A stretch of DNA of 64,000 nucleotides from Bosea sp. BIWAKO-01 (GCF_001748145.1 NZ_BCQA01000001.1:4614501-4678500), one strand, 5' to 3'; numbered from the stretch's first letter, positions 34,310 to 43,213 are shown. Made by a program: numbers and translations. The notes: generated by a model not told the origin, from the sequence alone.

Positions 34310-35163
34310 GCCGGGCCCGCTCGGCGCTGACGCCCTGGCTGCTGGTCTCGCCCGGCGCCCTGCTATTCCTGGCTCTGGTCATTGTCCCGCTCGTGCTGAC
34401 GGTGATCCTGTCATTCCACGTTTATGACCACGGCACGGGCATCAAGAACGAATTCACGTTCGCCCACTACCTCGCGGTGGTCACGGACGATTATTATCTC
34501 GGCATCTTCTTGCGGACGCTGCGCGTGGCTGCGCTGACGACACTGCTCTGCGCGCTGATCGGTGTGCCCGAGGCCTATATCCTGGCGCGGATGCGCGATC
34601 CCTGGCGCTCCGTCTTCCTGCTGGTGATCATCGGACCGCTGCTCGTCTCGGTGGTGGTGCGGGCCTTTGGCTGGAGCATGCTGCTTGGCTCGACCGGACT
34701 GGTGAACCAGGCACTCCAGGCGCTTGGGCTTGGCACCGTGAAGCTGCTCTACACCGAGACGGCGATCGTGATCGCGCTTGTCCACGTCATGCTGCCCTTC
34801 ATGGTCATTCCGGTCTGGACCTCGCTGCAGAAGCTCGACCCTTCCGTCGAGGCCGCCGCCTGGACGCTTGGCGCCTCGCGTTTCACCGCGCTGCGCCGGG
34901 TGGTGATGCCGCAGGTCAGCATGGGCATGCTGTCCGGCAGCCTGATCGTCTTCGGGCTCTCGGCCAGCGCCTTCGCCATCCCTGGCCTGCTTGGCGGCCG
35001 CCGGCTCAAGATGGCGGCGACGCTCGTCTATGACGAGTTCATGCATGAGCTGAACTGGCCGCTCGGCGCCACGATCGCGATCATCGTGCTCGTCGCGAAC
35101 CTCATCATCATGCTGGCCTATAACCGCATGGTCGAAGCCCGCGCCCGCCGGACCCTGGGATAA
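34306..35163 (+). CDS. ABC transporter permease (PotB-like)
   Basis: A 285-residue inner-membrane permease with about six helices. The EAA loop reads PSVEAAAWTLGASRFTALRR, followed by V-V-M-P-Q-V-S-M-G. The ATG overlaps the ATPase stop (ATGA). The next permease follows after five bases. It forms half of the channel for the binding protein encoded at 38839. Confidence 0.93.
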   Translation: MSRARSALTPWLLVSPGALLFLALVIVPLVLTVILSFHVYDHGTGIKNEFTFAHYLAVVTDDYYLGIFLRTLRVAALTTLLCALIGVPEAYILARMRDPWRSVFLLVIIGPLLVSVVVRAFGWSMLLGSTGLVNQALQALGLGTVKLLYTETAIVIALVHVMLPFMVIPVWTSLQKLDPSVEAAAWTLGASRFTALRRVVMPQVSMGMLSGSLIVFGLSASAFAIPGLLGGRRLKMAATLVYDEFMHELNWPLGATIAIIVLVANLIIMLAYNRMVEARARRTLG

Positions 35164-35168
35164 GCGCC

Positions 35169-35963
35169 ATGCAGAAGAATGGTCCGATCGCGCTCGCCTT
35201 CCACACGCTCGTCGTCGCCTTCGTGCTGGCGCCGCTGCTGGTCATCTGCCTCGTCGCTTTCACGCCCGAGAACACGCTCTCGATCCCGACCACCAGCTTT
35301 TCGTTGCGCTGGTTCCGCGAGATCTTCGTCCACCCGGATTTCGTCGCCTCCTTCGTCAACAGCCTGTGGCTGGCGACACTGTCGGCGACGATCGCGATCG
35401 CACTGGCGGTGCCGGCGGGGCTCGCCATCGACCGCTACGACTTCCCCGGCCGTGATGGGCTAAACGCGCTCTTCCTGTCGCCGCTGATCATCCCGCATCT
35501 CGTGCTGGGCGTGGCCTTCCTGCGGCTCTTCGCCCTGATCGGCGCGACCGGAAGCTTCACCTGGCTGGTGGTCAGCCATGTCATCATCGTCACGCCCTAT
35601 GTGTTGCGGCTGGTCCTTGCGGCACTATCGGGCATGGATCGCAGCGCCGAGCAGGCGGCGATGACGCTTGGTGCCTCGCACTGGACGGTGTTTCGCCGCG
35701 TCACCGCGCCGATGATCCTGCCGGGCATCACCGGCGGCTGGCTGCTCGCCTTCATCAACAGCTTCGACGAGCTGACCATGTCGATCTTCGTCACTGCGCC
35801 GGCGACCGTGACCTTGCCGGTCCGGATGTACATGTACGCGACCGAATCCATCGACCCGATGATGGCGGCGGTCTCGGCGCTGATGATCGCGCTGACGGCC
35901 GGCGCGATGCTGGTGCTCGACCGCGCGTTCGGGCTCGACAAGATCCTCGTCGGACAGAAGTGA
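35169..35963 (+). CDS. ABC transporter permease (PotC-like)
   Basis: A 264-residue permease with the PotC pattern (TSFSLRWFREIFVHPDF) and the EAA loop RSAEQAAMTLGASHWTVFRR, then a strongly conserved S-F-D-E-L-T. It is followed within 11 bases by the small ferredoxin-like subunit gene. Transport and oxidation genes therefore appear to be one transcription unit. Confidence 0.93.
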   Translation: MQKNGPIALAFHTLVVAFVLAPLLVICLVAFTPENTLSIPTTSFSLRWFREIFVHPDFVASFVNSLWLATLSATIAIALAVPAGLAIDRYDFPGRDGLNALFLSPLIIPHLVLGVAFLRLFALIGATGSFTWLVVSHVIIVTPYVLRLVLAALSGMDRSAEQAAMTLGASHWTVFRRVTAPMILPGITGGWLLAFINSFDELTMSIFVTAPATVTLPVRMYMYATESIDPMMAAVSALMIALTAGAMLVLDRAFGLDKILVGQK

Positions 35964-35973
35964 GCACGGACCG

Positions 35974-36264
35974 ATGCCACTGCTTCACCGCATCGCACGC
36001 AAGAGTCACCCGGTCATCGCCTTCATTCTCGACGGTGAGCCTTGCGAAGGGCGGGCCGGAGACACCGTGCTGACCGCCATCCTCAATCGCAGCGAGGCGC
36101 TGCGGGTGAGCGAGTTCTCGGCTTCGCCGCGCGCCGGCTTCTGCCAGATGGGCGCCTGCCAGGATTGCTGGGTCCGTCTCGAAGGCGGGGAACGCCTGCG
36201 CGCCTGCACCACGGCGCTCACCGCCGGCATGCGGATCGTGACCGCCACAGGGAGGGCGGCGTGA
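35974..36264 (+). CDS. [2Fe-2S] small subunit of an opine-oxidase / HcnA-like dehydrogenase
   Basis: A 96-residue ferredoxin-fold protein. Cys57, Cys62, Cys65 and Cys78 give the C-x4-C-x2-C...C pattern (GFCQMGACQDCW, then RACTT) of the small subunit found in HcnA, opine oxidases and related amine dehydrogenases. It should pass electrons from the flavin subunits. Its stop overlaps the start of the next subunit gene (GTGA). Confidence 0.9.
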   Translation: MPLLHRIARKSHPVIAFILDGEPCEGRAGDTVLTAILNRSEALRVSEFSASPRAGFCQMGACQDCWVRLEGGERLRACTTALTAGMRIVTATGRAA

Positions 36265-37649
36265 CCGCGCGTGCGCAACCGTTGATCGTTGGCGCCGGGC
36301 CCGCCGGCGTCCGGGCCGCCGAGACTTTGGTCAAGGCCGGCCTGCGTCCGCTCGTGGTCGACGAGGCCCCCGCCTGCGGCGGCCAGATCTATCGCCAGAG
36401 GCTGGTTGCGGATGAACGCAGCAGCACGGCGCTCTATGGCTCGGAAGCGTCGAAGGCCGAAAGGCTGCACAGCAATTTCGCTGCCCTTGCCGGACGGCTC
36501 GACTACTGGCCACAGGCTCTGCTCTGGAACTTGCGGGACGGCAGGGCCGACATCGCGGTGGCAGGAACCAACCGGCAAATCGCCTATGACGGATTGATCC
36601 TGGCAACCGGCGCTACCGATCGCATCCTGCCGATTCCGGGCTGGACCCTGCCGGGCGTCTTCACCCTCGGTGGTGCCCAGATCGCGCTGAAGGCGCAAGG
36701 CTGCGCCATTGGCTCGCGCGTCGTCTTCCTCGGCTCCGGGCCGCTGCTCTATCTCGTCGCCTGGCAGTATCTGAAAGCTGGCGTCGACGTCGCCGCGGTG
36801 CTGGATACCGCTCCCTTCAACGCGAAGCTCAACCTGCTGCGCGGCCTTGCGCTCGAACCTGCGGTCATCTTGCGCGGCATGCGGATGACGGCCGAACTCA
36901 GGCTGCGCGGTGTCGCGCTGCATTATGGCGTGGAGGACGTCCGCGTCGAAGGGGGCAGGCGCGTCGAGGCGATCATGTGGCGCCAGGGCACGCGCTCCCG
37001 GAAGCTCTCCTGCGATGGCATCGGCTACGGCCTTGCGCTGCGCTCGGAAACCCAGCTCGCCGATCTCGCCGGTTGCCACTTCCGGTTCGACCAGCGTGAC
37101 CGTGCCTGGCTCCCCGAGCGCGACGCGGGCGGTCGCGGCAGCGTGCCAGGCGTCTATCTCGCGGGTGACGGAGCCGCCATTGCAGGGGGGGATGCAGCGG
37201 AGCTCGCGGGCGAGCGCGCCGGGCTGGCCCTGCTCGAGGATCGCGGCTTGCCGCATGACCCGGAGCGCGCCGAGGTCATTGGGCGCGCGCTGTCCCGCAT
37301 CGGCCGCTTCCGCGATATCCTCGAAGCCGCGTTCCCGTTCCCCGCGCATTGGGCGAAGGACATTGCCGACGAGACCCCCGTCTGCCGCTGCGAAGAGATC
37401 AGCGCTGGCGAGGTTCGCGGCGCCGTCGGTCATTTCGAGATCAGCGAACTCAACCGGCTGAAGGCCGTCAGTCGGATTGGCATGGGCCGTTGCCAGGGAC
37501 GGATCTGCGGCAGTGCTGCGGCCGAGATTCTCGCCGGAGAGACCGGCCGGGGAATCGACGCCGTCGGCCGGCTGCGGAGCCAGGCGCCGGTCAAGCCGAT
37601 CCCCCTCGCGCTGACGATGGCCGAGACCGGTGTGAAGGCCGCGGAATGA
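36261..37649 (+). CDS. NAD(P)/FAD-binding oxidoreductase subunit (OoxA/HcnB-like)
   Basis: A 462-residue pyridine-nucleotide-disulfide-oxidoreductase-type flavoprotein. The N-terminus reads LIVGAGPAGVRAAETL (FAD), with ACGGQIYRQ, a mid A-T-G-A-T-D segment and V-Y-L-A-G-D-G-A near the end of the Rossmann part. The C-terminus has a BFD-like [2Fe-2S] domain with C-R-C-E-E and C-Q-G-R-I-C. GTG 36261 overlaps the previous stop; a longer reading from 36042 lies in the small-subunit gene. It is the middle subunit of a three-part dehydrogenase that oxidises an imine-forming amino compound. Confidence 0.92.
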   Translation: MTARAQPLIVGAGPAGVRAAETLVKAGLRPLVVDEAPACGGQIYRQRLVADERSSTALYGSEASKAERLHSNFAALAGRLDYWPQALLWNLRDGRADIAVAGTNRQIAYDGLILATGATDRILPIPGWTLPGVFTLGGAQIALKAQGCAIGSRVVFLGSGPLLYLVAWQYLKAGVDVAAVLDTAPFNAKLNLLRGLALEPAVILRGMRMTAELRLRGVALHYGVEDVRVEGGRRVEAIMWRQGTRSRKLSCDGIGYGLALRSETQLADLAGCHFRFDQRDRAWLPERDAGGRGSVPGVYLAGDGAAIAGGDAAELAGERAGLALLEDRGLPHDPERAEVIGRALSRIGRFRDILEAAFPFPAHWAKDIADETPVCRCEEISAGEVRGAVGHFEISELNRLKAVSRIGMGRCQGRICGSAAAEILAGETGRGIDAVGRLRSQAPVKPIPLALTMAETGVKAAE

Positions 37650-38842
37650 GCCGGCGTCTTGATGTCGATGTCGCCATCATCGGCGGCGGACTGGTCGGCA
37701 GTTCGGCGGCTCTCGCGCTGCGCGGCATGGGCATGTCGGTGGCGCTGCTCGACAAGGGCTTTTGTGGCGCGCAGGCGAGCGGCGTAAACTATGGCGGCGT
37801 GCGTCGCCAGGGACGGCCGCTCGAGCAATTGCCGCTGTCTCAGCGCGCGCATGGCATCTGGCCGCGGCTGCAGGCGTTGATCGGTATCGATGGCGAGTTC
37901 CTGCGCTCCGGCCACCTCAAGCTCGCGCGCGACGAGGCCGACATGGCTGCACTCGAAGCCTATGCCGAGGCGGTTGCCGGACAGGGGCTCGGCCTTGAGC
38001 TGATTGGCCATAACGGGCTGCGCGAGCGCTTCGGCTGGGTCGGCGGCGACGTCTTCGGCGCCTCCTTCTGCGCCGGTGACGGCCATGCCAATCCGCGACT
38101 GGTCTCGACCGGCTTTGCCAGCGCAGCGCGCCGTGCCGGTGTCCATGTGCTGGAGAACACGCCGGTGAAGGGCGTAACGCGCAACGGTGCGGGCTTCGCG
38201 CTGGAAGCGGGCGATGATCTCTCGCTGAGCGCGCGCTTCGTCATCAACAGCGCGGGCGCCTGGGCGGACAGCTTCGCTGCGGCCTTTGGCGAGAGCGTGC
38301 CGCTTGCGCGCATCTATCCCTCGATGGTGGTGACCGAGCCGCTCGAGGCGATCATGACCGCCAATATCGGCATGGAGGGCGGCGGTATCTATGCTCGGCA
38401 GGTCGAGCGCGGCAATTGCGTCGTCGGCGGCGAACGCGCCTTGCCCCTGGACGATCCCGATTTCTCGCGCCCACGCGGCGAGGGAGCGCTTGCCATTATG
38501 AACCGGGCGGCCGAACTCTTCCCGGGCCTGCGCCACGCCCATGCCATCCGCTTCTGGAGCGGCACCGAGGGCGCGATACCCGACCGCAATCCGGTGATCG
38601 GGCCGAGCCTGACGACACCTGGCCTGATCCACGCCTTCGGCTTCACCGGGGCCGGCTTTCAGATCGCACCCGGCGTCGGCGAGGTCCTCGCCGAACTCGT
38701 TCGCGACGGGCGCAGCACGACGCCCATCGACGCCTTCACGATCGGACGCTTCGCGCCCGTTCCGATTTCGACCCGCACAGACCGCGGCTCGGGTGCGGGA
38801 GAAGCATCAGAGCCACAACACCCAAGGGAGACACGTTCATGA
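37646..38842 (+). CDS. FAD-dependent amine/opine oxidase subunit (DadA/HcnC-like)
   Basis: A 398-residue DAO-family flavoprotein. The FAD site is VDVAIIGGGLVGSSAALAL, the middle has a V-I-N-S-A-G-A-W-A-D segment, and the C-terminus reads HAFGFTGAGFQIAPGVG. It is the catalytic subunit that would oxidise the C-N bond of an amino acid or opine. ATG 37646 overlaps the OoxA-like stop. The stop overlaps the start of the receptor gene, so uptake and oxidation are tightly coupled. Confidence 0.92.
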   Translation: MSRRLDVDVAIIGGGLVGSSAALALRGMGMSVALLDKGFCGAQASGVNYGGVRRQGRPLEQLPLSQRAHGIWPRLQALIGIDGEFLRSGHLKLARDEADMAALEAYAEAVAGQGLGLELIGHNGLRERFGWVGGDVFGASFCAGDGHANPRLVSTGFASAARRAGVHVLENTPVKGVTRNGAGFALEAGDDLSLSARFVINSAGAWADSFAAAFGESVPLARIYPSMVVTEPLEAIMTANIGMEGGGIYARQVERGNCVVGGERALPLDDPDFSRPRGEGALAIMNRAAELFPGLRHAHAIRFWSGTEGAIPDRNPVIGPSLTTPGLIHAFGFTGAGFQIAPGVGEVLAELVRDGRSTTPIDAFTIGRFAPVPISTRTDRGSGAGEASEPQHPRETRS

Positions 38843-39891
38843 TCAACCGCCGCACCGCTCTGGCGAGCACTGTCGCCGCATTTGCCGTCGTCGCCTCCGG
38901 TGCCGCCATGGCGCAGTCCAAGACGCTCTATGTCGGCATGAATGGCGGCAATTTCGAGCGCACCTTCACGCAGGCTGTCTTCCCCGAGTTCGAGAAGGCC
39001 AATGACGTCAAGATCGTCGTCGTGCCCGGCACCTCCTCGGACATCCTGGCCAAGGCGACTGCGGCTAAGGACAAGCCGCAGATGCATGTGATGTTCCTCG
39101 ATGACGGCGTCATGGTGCGCGCGATCGGCGCCGGCCTCTGCGAAAAGCTGAAGCCCGGTCCGGAGCTGGCCGAGCTTGCTCAGGGTACCCGAATGAAGGA
39201 CGACATGGCGGTCGGCATCGACCTCGGCATGACCGGGCTCGCCTATAACAAGAAGATGTTCGACGAGAAGGGCTGGGCTGCGCCGACCTCGTGGATGGAT
39301 CTCGCCGACCCGAAGTTCAAGGGCAAGGTCGTGTTCCAGTCTGCCTCGGCGTCCTCCTTCGGTCTGCACGCCTTCCTGATGTTCAACCGGATCCAGGGCG
39401 GCAACGAGACCAATGTCGAGCCGGGCTTCAGCAAGTTCCGCGATCTGATCGGCAAGAACGTGCTCGAGTTCATCCCGAGTTCGGCGAAGATCTCGGAAAT
39501 GGTCCAGACCGGCGAAGCTGCGATCTTCCCGCTGACGCCGACGGCGGTCGCGACCCTCAAGGAAAAGGGAATTGCGGCGGAATACGCCCAGCCGAAGGAA
39601 GGGTCCGTCGTGCTGATGGTGGCGCAATGCGTCATCGCCAACAACTCTGAGCCGGAGCTGGCACAGAAGCTGGCGGCCTATCTGCTTTCGGCCGATGCGC
39701 AGAGCAAGGCGCTGGCGGCCGGCAATGTCGTGCCGTCCAACACCAAGGCAAAGGCCACGACGCCGGAGGCCGAGGAGAAGCTCAAGGCCTTCCACGCCAA
39801 CATGAAGACCGCGGTGACGCTGGACTGGGATGCGATCAATGCCAAGCGCCCGGAATGGAACAGCCGCTGGAACAAGATGATCGAACGCTGA
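38839..39891 (+). CDS. ABC transporter substrate-binding protein (PotD-like)
   Basis: A 350-residue periplasmic receptor with a signal peptide (MINRRTALASTVAAFAVVAS, cut near A-M-A-Q). The mature protein starts SKTLYVGMNGGNFERTF and shows the family's GMTGLAYNKKMFDEKGWAAP segment. GGGAG precedes ATG 38839. It is encoded last, after the dehydrogenase genes, and belongs with the ATPase and permeases at 33236-35963. The ligand is probably the amine or opine oxidised by the three-subunit enzyme. Confidence 0.92.
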   Translation: MINRRTALASTVAAFAVVASGAAMAQSKTLYVGMNGGNFERTFTQAVFPEFEKANDVKIVVVPGTSSDILAKATAAKDKPQMHVMFLDDGVMVRAIGAGLCEKLKPGPELAELAQGTRMKDDMAVGIDLGMTGLAYNKKMFDEKGWAAPTSWMDLADPKFKGKVVFQSASASSFGLHAFLMFNRIQGGNETNVEPGFSKFRDLIGKNVLEFIPSSAKISEMVQTGEAAIFPLTPTAVATLKEKGIAAEYAQPKEGSVVLMVAQCVIANNSEPELAQKLAAYLLSADAQSKALAAGNVVPSNTKAKATTPEAEEKLKAFHANMKTAVTLDWDAINAKRPEWNSRWNKMIER

Positions 39892-39910
39892 GCCCTGAGG
39901 CCAGCTCTCC

Positions 39911-39941
39911 ACGGCGCGCGGTCAGTTCGACCGTGCGCCGT
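39911..39941 (+). terminator. Strong hairpin between convergent receptor and modE-like genes
   Basis: A 13-base stem pairs ACGGCGCGCGGTC (39911-39923) with GACCGTGCGCCGT (39929-39941), with one G-T pair, around the loop AGTTC. It lies 20 bases after the receptor stop. It is followed by only a weak T-rich stretch. It may serve both converging transcripts. Confidence 0.6.
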
Positions 39942-39953
39942 TCCCGTTTCAGG

Positions 39954-40005
39954 GCTTGCCGATCAGGATTTACCCGATCAGGACTTGCCCGATCAGGACT
40001 TGCCG
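39954..40005. repeat. 15-base tandem repeat duplicating the modE-like stop codon
   Basis: GATCAGGA recurs at 39961, 39976 and 39991 within a 15-base unit (CTTGCCCGATCAGGA with small variations). The copy nearest the gene contains the TGA of the ModE-like protein. Because the unit is five codons long, the extra copies place further in-frame TGA codons behind the true stop. Confidence 0.75.
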
Positions 40006-40370
40006 CCCCGCTCGTCGATGAGCCCGCGCAGGGCTTCGATATGAAGATTGCCCGCCTTTAGCGCCTTGCTCTCGACGGCGCGGTAATGCGCCACGACTTC
40101 GCGGCCTAGAGGCGTCAGATGCGCTCCGCCGCCCTTGCTGCCGCCGGGCTGGGCTTCCACAAGCGGTTGCCGGAACATTTTGTTGAGTTCGTCGACCAGC
40201 AGCCAGGCGCGGCGGTAGGACATGGTCATCGCCCGTCCCGCGGCAGAAATCGAGCCCGTCTGCTCGACTGCTTCCAGCAACTCGACCTTGCCCGGACCGA
40301 GCCGGCCTCCGGGCGAGAAGTCGAGCCTGAGGCTGAGTTCGACGGCGGGGGGCAGCGGCGTGTCGGGCAT
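39993..40370 (-). CDS. modE: Short ModE-family regulator (DNA-binding domain only)
   Basis: A 125-residue protein with the ModE N-terminal winged helix (LLEAVEQTGSISAAGRAMTM, then SYRRAWLLVDELNKMF, and the G-G-S-K-G-G-G-A-H-L-T-P-L-G segment). It lacks the C-terminal TOBE/Mop domains that bind molybdate in full-length ModE. Sensing may rely on the separate Mop protein at 43214 or on another mechanism. It is downstream of modABC on the same strand, 132 bases after modC. Confidence 0.88.
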   Translation of the reverse strand: MPDTPLPPAVELSLRLDFSPGGRLGPGKVELLEAVEQTGSISAAGRAMTMSYRRAWLLVDELNKMFRQPLVEAQPGGSKGGGAHLTPLGREVVAHYRAVESKALKAGNLHIEALRGLIDERGGKS

Positions 40371-40441
40371 TCAGGCGTCCTTGTTGCGCGGCCAGTCTAG
40401 CCGGCTTCGGTCAGGCCTGCATCGTCGTTTCCCGCCGCGCA

Positions 40442-40465
40442 GCCATATACGCCGAACTATAGCGC
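40442..40465 (-). promoter_or_regulatory. Weak ModE-box-like inverted repeat upstream of modE
   Basis: GCCATATA (40442-40449) and TATAGCGC (40458-40465) form an imperfect inverted repeat with the TATA-rich character of ModE boxes. It lies 72-95 bases upstream of the short modE gene. The match to the published consensus is partial. Confidence 0.35.
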
Positions 40466-40502
40466 AATGCACTGCCAGCCTCTGGCGTGCTGCTGGACAT
40501 TG

Positions 40503-41597
40503 TCAGGGGGCGTCGACCGAGACGCTCTTGATCACAGCATAGATCGGGCTGCCCGGTTTCAGGCCAAGCTGGGTCACCGATTTCGTGGTCAGCCGGGCAA
40601 CGAGCATGACGCCATTGCAATCGATGCGCAGATCGATGGCGGCTCCGTTCGTTCCGCGCTCCATGCCAATCTCGACAATGGTACCATGGAGCACATTGAG
40701 CGCACTGATGCCGTCAAGCGGCTTGAGGCTGAGCAGCACGTCGCTGGCGAGAATGCGGACACGCAGCCGCGCTCCCGCGCGCAGGCCGGGGCGCGAGACA
40801 AAGAGGCGGCCCGCCTGGGTCGACAGCGTTGCCAGGTGATGGACAGGGTCGAGAGCCGTGACCTCGGCGTCGAGAACGGCGCTCGCCTCCGGCGCTCCAG
40901 GCAACATCGCGACATCGAGCCGCGACATCACCTCTGCCGTTGGACCAGACGCCTTGACCAGACCCTGGTCGACGATGACCAGGTTCGTCGCGAGGCGCGC
41001 GACCTCGGTTGCCGAGTGCGAGACATAGACGATCGGCAGGCCCATCTCGTCGCGTAACCGCTCGATATAGGGCAGAATCTCGGCCTTGCGTGCTTCGTCC
41101 AGCGAAGCGAGCGGCTCGTCCATCAGGAGCAGGCGCGGCCTTGCCAGCAGGGCCCGGCCGATCGCCACGCGCTGCTTCTCGCCGCCCGACAGCCCCGCGG
41201 GGCGGCGCTCGAGCAAATGGCCGATGCCGAGCAGTTCGAGCACGTTCGCAATCTCGGTGCCGTCATGGCCGTGGTGCCGAGCGAACCAGCGTCCGAAGAG
41301 CAGGTTCTGGCGGACGGTGAGATGCGGGAACAGCCGCGCTTCCTGGAAGACATAGCCGATCCGGCGGCGATGTTTGGGGACGAAGATGCCGCGGTCGGTA
41401 TCGACCAGGGCTTCGCCGGCGACGACGACCCGGCCCCGTGTCGGGCGGATCAGGCCGCCGATGACATTGACCAGCGAAGTCTTGCCCGAGCCGGAGCGCC
41501 CGAACAGAGCCGTCAGCCCGCCATCGGCGGTGAAGCGGGCGTCGAGCAGGAAGTTGCCGAGCCGATGCTCGACCGCGATATCGAGAGCCGGGCTCAT
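40503..41597 (-). CDS. modC: Molybdate ABC transporter ATP-binding protein
   Basis: A 364-residue protein of ModC length. Walker A is FGRSGSGKTSLVN, typical of ModC. The signature is LSGGEKQRVAIGRALL and Walker B is LLLMDEPLASLD. A C-terminal Mop-like TOBE domain ends the protein (TNGAAIDLRIDCNGVMLVAR). ATG 41597 overlaps the modB stop (ATGA); the same frame is open further upstream inside modB but is not coding. It powers high-affinity molybdate uptake. Confidence 0.95.
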   Translation of the reverse strand: MSPALDIAVEHRLGNFLLDARFTADGGLTALFGRSGSGKTSLVNVIGGLIRPTRGRVVVAGEALVDTDRGIFVPKHRRRIGYVFQEARLFPHLTVRQNLLFGRWFARHHGHDGTEIANVLELLGIGHLLERRPAGLSGGEKQRVAIGRALLARPRLLLMDEPLASLDEARKAEILPYIERLRDEMGLPIVYVSHSATEVARLATNLVIVDQGLVKASGPTAEVMSRLDVAMLPGAPEASAVLDAEVTALDPVHHLATLSTQAGRLFVSRPGLRAGARLRVRILASDVLLSLKPLDGISALNVLHGTIVEIGMERGTNGAAIDLRIDCNGVMLVARLTTKSVTQLGLKPGSPIYAVIKSVSVDAP

Positions 41598-42292
41598 TCG
41601 ATCGCGATCCGGCGCCCGACAAACCGTGCCATCGCCTCGGAGGCGAAGAGTGCGATGACGGATATGGCAATCGAGATCAACGTCAGCCGCATGGCTCCTG
41701 CCTCGCCGCCCGGCACCTGCGTGAAGGTGTAGATCGCCGAGGGCAGGGTCTGGGTCTCGCCGGGAATGTTCGAGACGAAGGTGATGGTTGCGCCGAACTC
41801 GCCCATCGCCTTGGCGAAGCTCAGGATCATGCCGACGACGATGCCGGGCAGGCATAGCGGCAAGGTCACGGCGAGGAAGACCCAGAGCGGACTGGCGCCA
41901 AGGGTGCCGGCGGCATCCTCCAGCTTGCGGTCGACGGCCTCGATCGAGAGCCGGATCGCGCGCACCATCAGCGGAAAGCCCATTACGGCGGCGGCAAGCG
42001 CGGCACCGGTCCAGCGGAAGGAAAGGACGATGCCGAACCAGTCATAGAGGAACTGTCCGATCGGGCCGCGCCGCCCGAAGCCGATCAGCAGCAGATAGCC
42101 GGTCACGACCGGCGGCATGATCAGCGGCAGATGCACGAGGGCGTCCAGGAGCGACTTGCCCCAGAACCGGCCTCTCGCCAGCAGGAATGCGATCGCGATG
42201 CCGATCGGCAGGCTCGCGATCGTGGCCGTCGTTGCGACAAGCAGGCTGAGCCTGACCGCCGTCCATTCCTCGGGGGACAGCCAGTCGCTCAC
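41594..42292 (-). CDS. modB: Molybdate ABC transporter permease
   Basis: A 232-residue inner-membrane permease with about five to six helices. Diagnostic segments are LSLLVATTATIASLPIGIAI, H-L-P-L-I-M-P-P-V-V-T-G-Y, the EAA-type loop KLEDAAGTLGASPLWVFL and AKAMGEFGATITFVSNIPGE. It overlaps the modA stop at its start and modC at its end. Confidence 0.95.
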   Translation of the reverse strand: MSDWLSPEEWTAVRLSLLVATTATIASLPIGIAIAFLLARGRFWGKSLLDALVHLPLIMPPVVTGYLLLIGFGRRGPIGQFLYDWFGIVLSFRWTGAALAAAVMGFPLMVRAIRLSIEAVDRKLEDAAGTLGASPLWVFLAVTLPLCLPGIVVGMILSFAKAMGEFGATITFVSNIPGETQTLPSAIYTFTQVPGGEAGAMRLTLISIAISVIALFASEAMARFVGRRIAIE

Positions 42293-43092
42293 GAGGAGCT
42301 TGCAGCCTTGTTCAGCACGGTGAAGCCCTGCTTCTCGAAGGCGCCCTTTGCGGCCGGACCACGCAGATAGGTCAGGAAAGTCTGGGCGTCAGCGTTGCCT
42401 GAGTCCTTGGTCACCGCGACAGGGTAGATGATCGGCGGGTGCGAGTCCTCGGGGAAGGTGGCGACGACCTTGACCTGCGGATCGGCAGCGGCGTCCGTGG
42501 TGTAGACGATGCCGAGTGGCGCCTCTCCGCGCGAGACCAGAAGCAGGGCGGCGCGGACGTTGTCGGCCTGCGCCACCTTGTCCTTGATCTTGTCCCAGCC
42601 GCCGAGCTTCTCGAGCGCTGCCTTGCCGTATTTGCCGGCCGGCACGGAATCGACATTACCCATGGCGAGCCGGCCGGAGCCGAGCACGGTCGCCAGATCG
42701 ACGCCCGGCTTCAGCTCGACCTTGGCAGCCGAATCCTTGGTGGCGATGAGCGCGATCCGGTTGGCCAGCAGGCTGACGCGGGTGTCAGGCTTGATCAGGT
42801 TCTTCGAGGCCGCGTAATCCATCCAGTCGAGATCCGCCGACATGAAGATATCGGCCGGTGCACCCTGTTCGATCTGCTTGGCGAGCGCGTTGCTCGCGGC
42901 ATAGGAGATCTTTGGCGCCGGCTTTCCGCTCTCCTTGACCCAGTTGGCCGCGGCCTCGTCAAGAGCATTCTTGAGGCTCGCGGCCGCGAAAATGACGAGC
43001 TCCTTGCTCTGTGCCTGGGCCGGTCCGGAGACGGTGGCCATTCCCAACAGGAAGGCTGCGGCGAGGCCGAGTACGTTGCGGCGGGTTGTCAT
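42289..43092 (-). CDS. modA: Molybdate-binding periplasmic protein
   Basis: A 267-residue receptor with a Sec-type leader (LGLAAAFLLGMATVSGPAQA). The mature start K-E-L-V-I-F-A-A-A-S-L-K-N-A-L places the Ser residues that bind the oxyanion. ISYAASNALAKQIEQGAPAD and the A-D-L-D-W-M-D-Y segment are also typical of ModA. It is the first gene of modABC, and the upstream region carries an inverted repeat that may be a ModE site. Confidence 0.95.
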   Translation of the reverse strand: MTTRRNVLGLAAAFLLGMATVSGPAQAQSKELVIFAAASLKNALDEAAANWVKESGKPAPKISYAASNALAKQIEQGAPADIFMSADLDWMDYAASKNLIKPDTRVSLLANRIALIATKDSAAKVELKPGVDLATVLGSGRLAMGNVDSVPAGKYGKAALEKLGGWDKIKDKVAQADNVRAALLLVSRGEAPLGIVYTTDAAADPQVKVVATFPEDSHPPIIYPVAVTKDSGNADAQTFLTYLRGPAAKGAFEKQGFTVLNKAASSS

Positions 43093-43109
43093 GATCGCGT
43101 CCCCTCGAA

Positions 43110-43143
43110 ATCGCTATCGCTGTGCATCGTGGAATATAGCGAT
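43110..43143. promoter_or_regulatory. Inverted repeat between modA and mop, candidate ModE site
   Basis: ATCGCTAT (43110-43117) and ATAGCGAT (43136-43143) are perfect reverse complements 18 bases apart. ATATAGCGAT on one side matches the half-site style of the ModE box, but the total length of 34 bases is longer than the usual 28. It lies 18 bases upstream of modA and 71 upstream of mop. Confidence 0.45.
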
Positions 43144-43213
43144 CGTTGCGTGGCGTCGAGCGCCGTGTCAATCCTGAGGGGATAGCCCTTCGGACATGCT
43201 GAGGAGAAAGCTC

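Noticed and set aside
36006..37433. A 475-codon minus-strand open frame
   Set aside because: It mirrors the [2Fe-2S] and flavin subunits, whose motifs are unambiguous on the plus strand.
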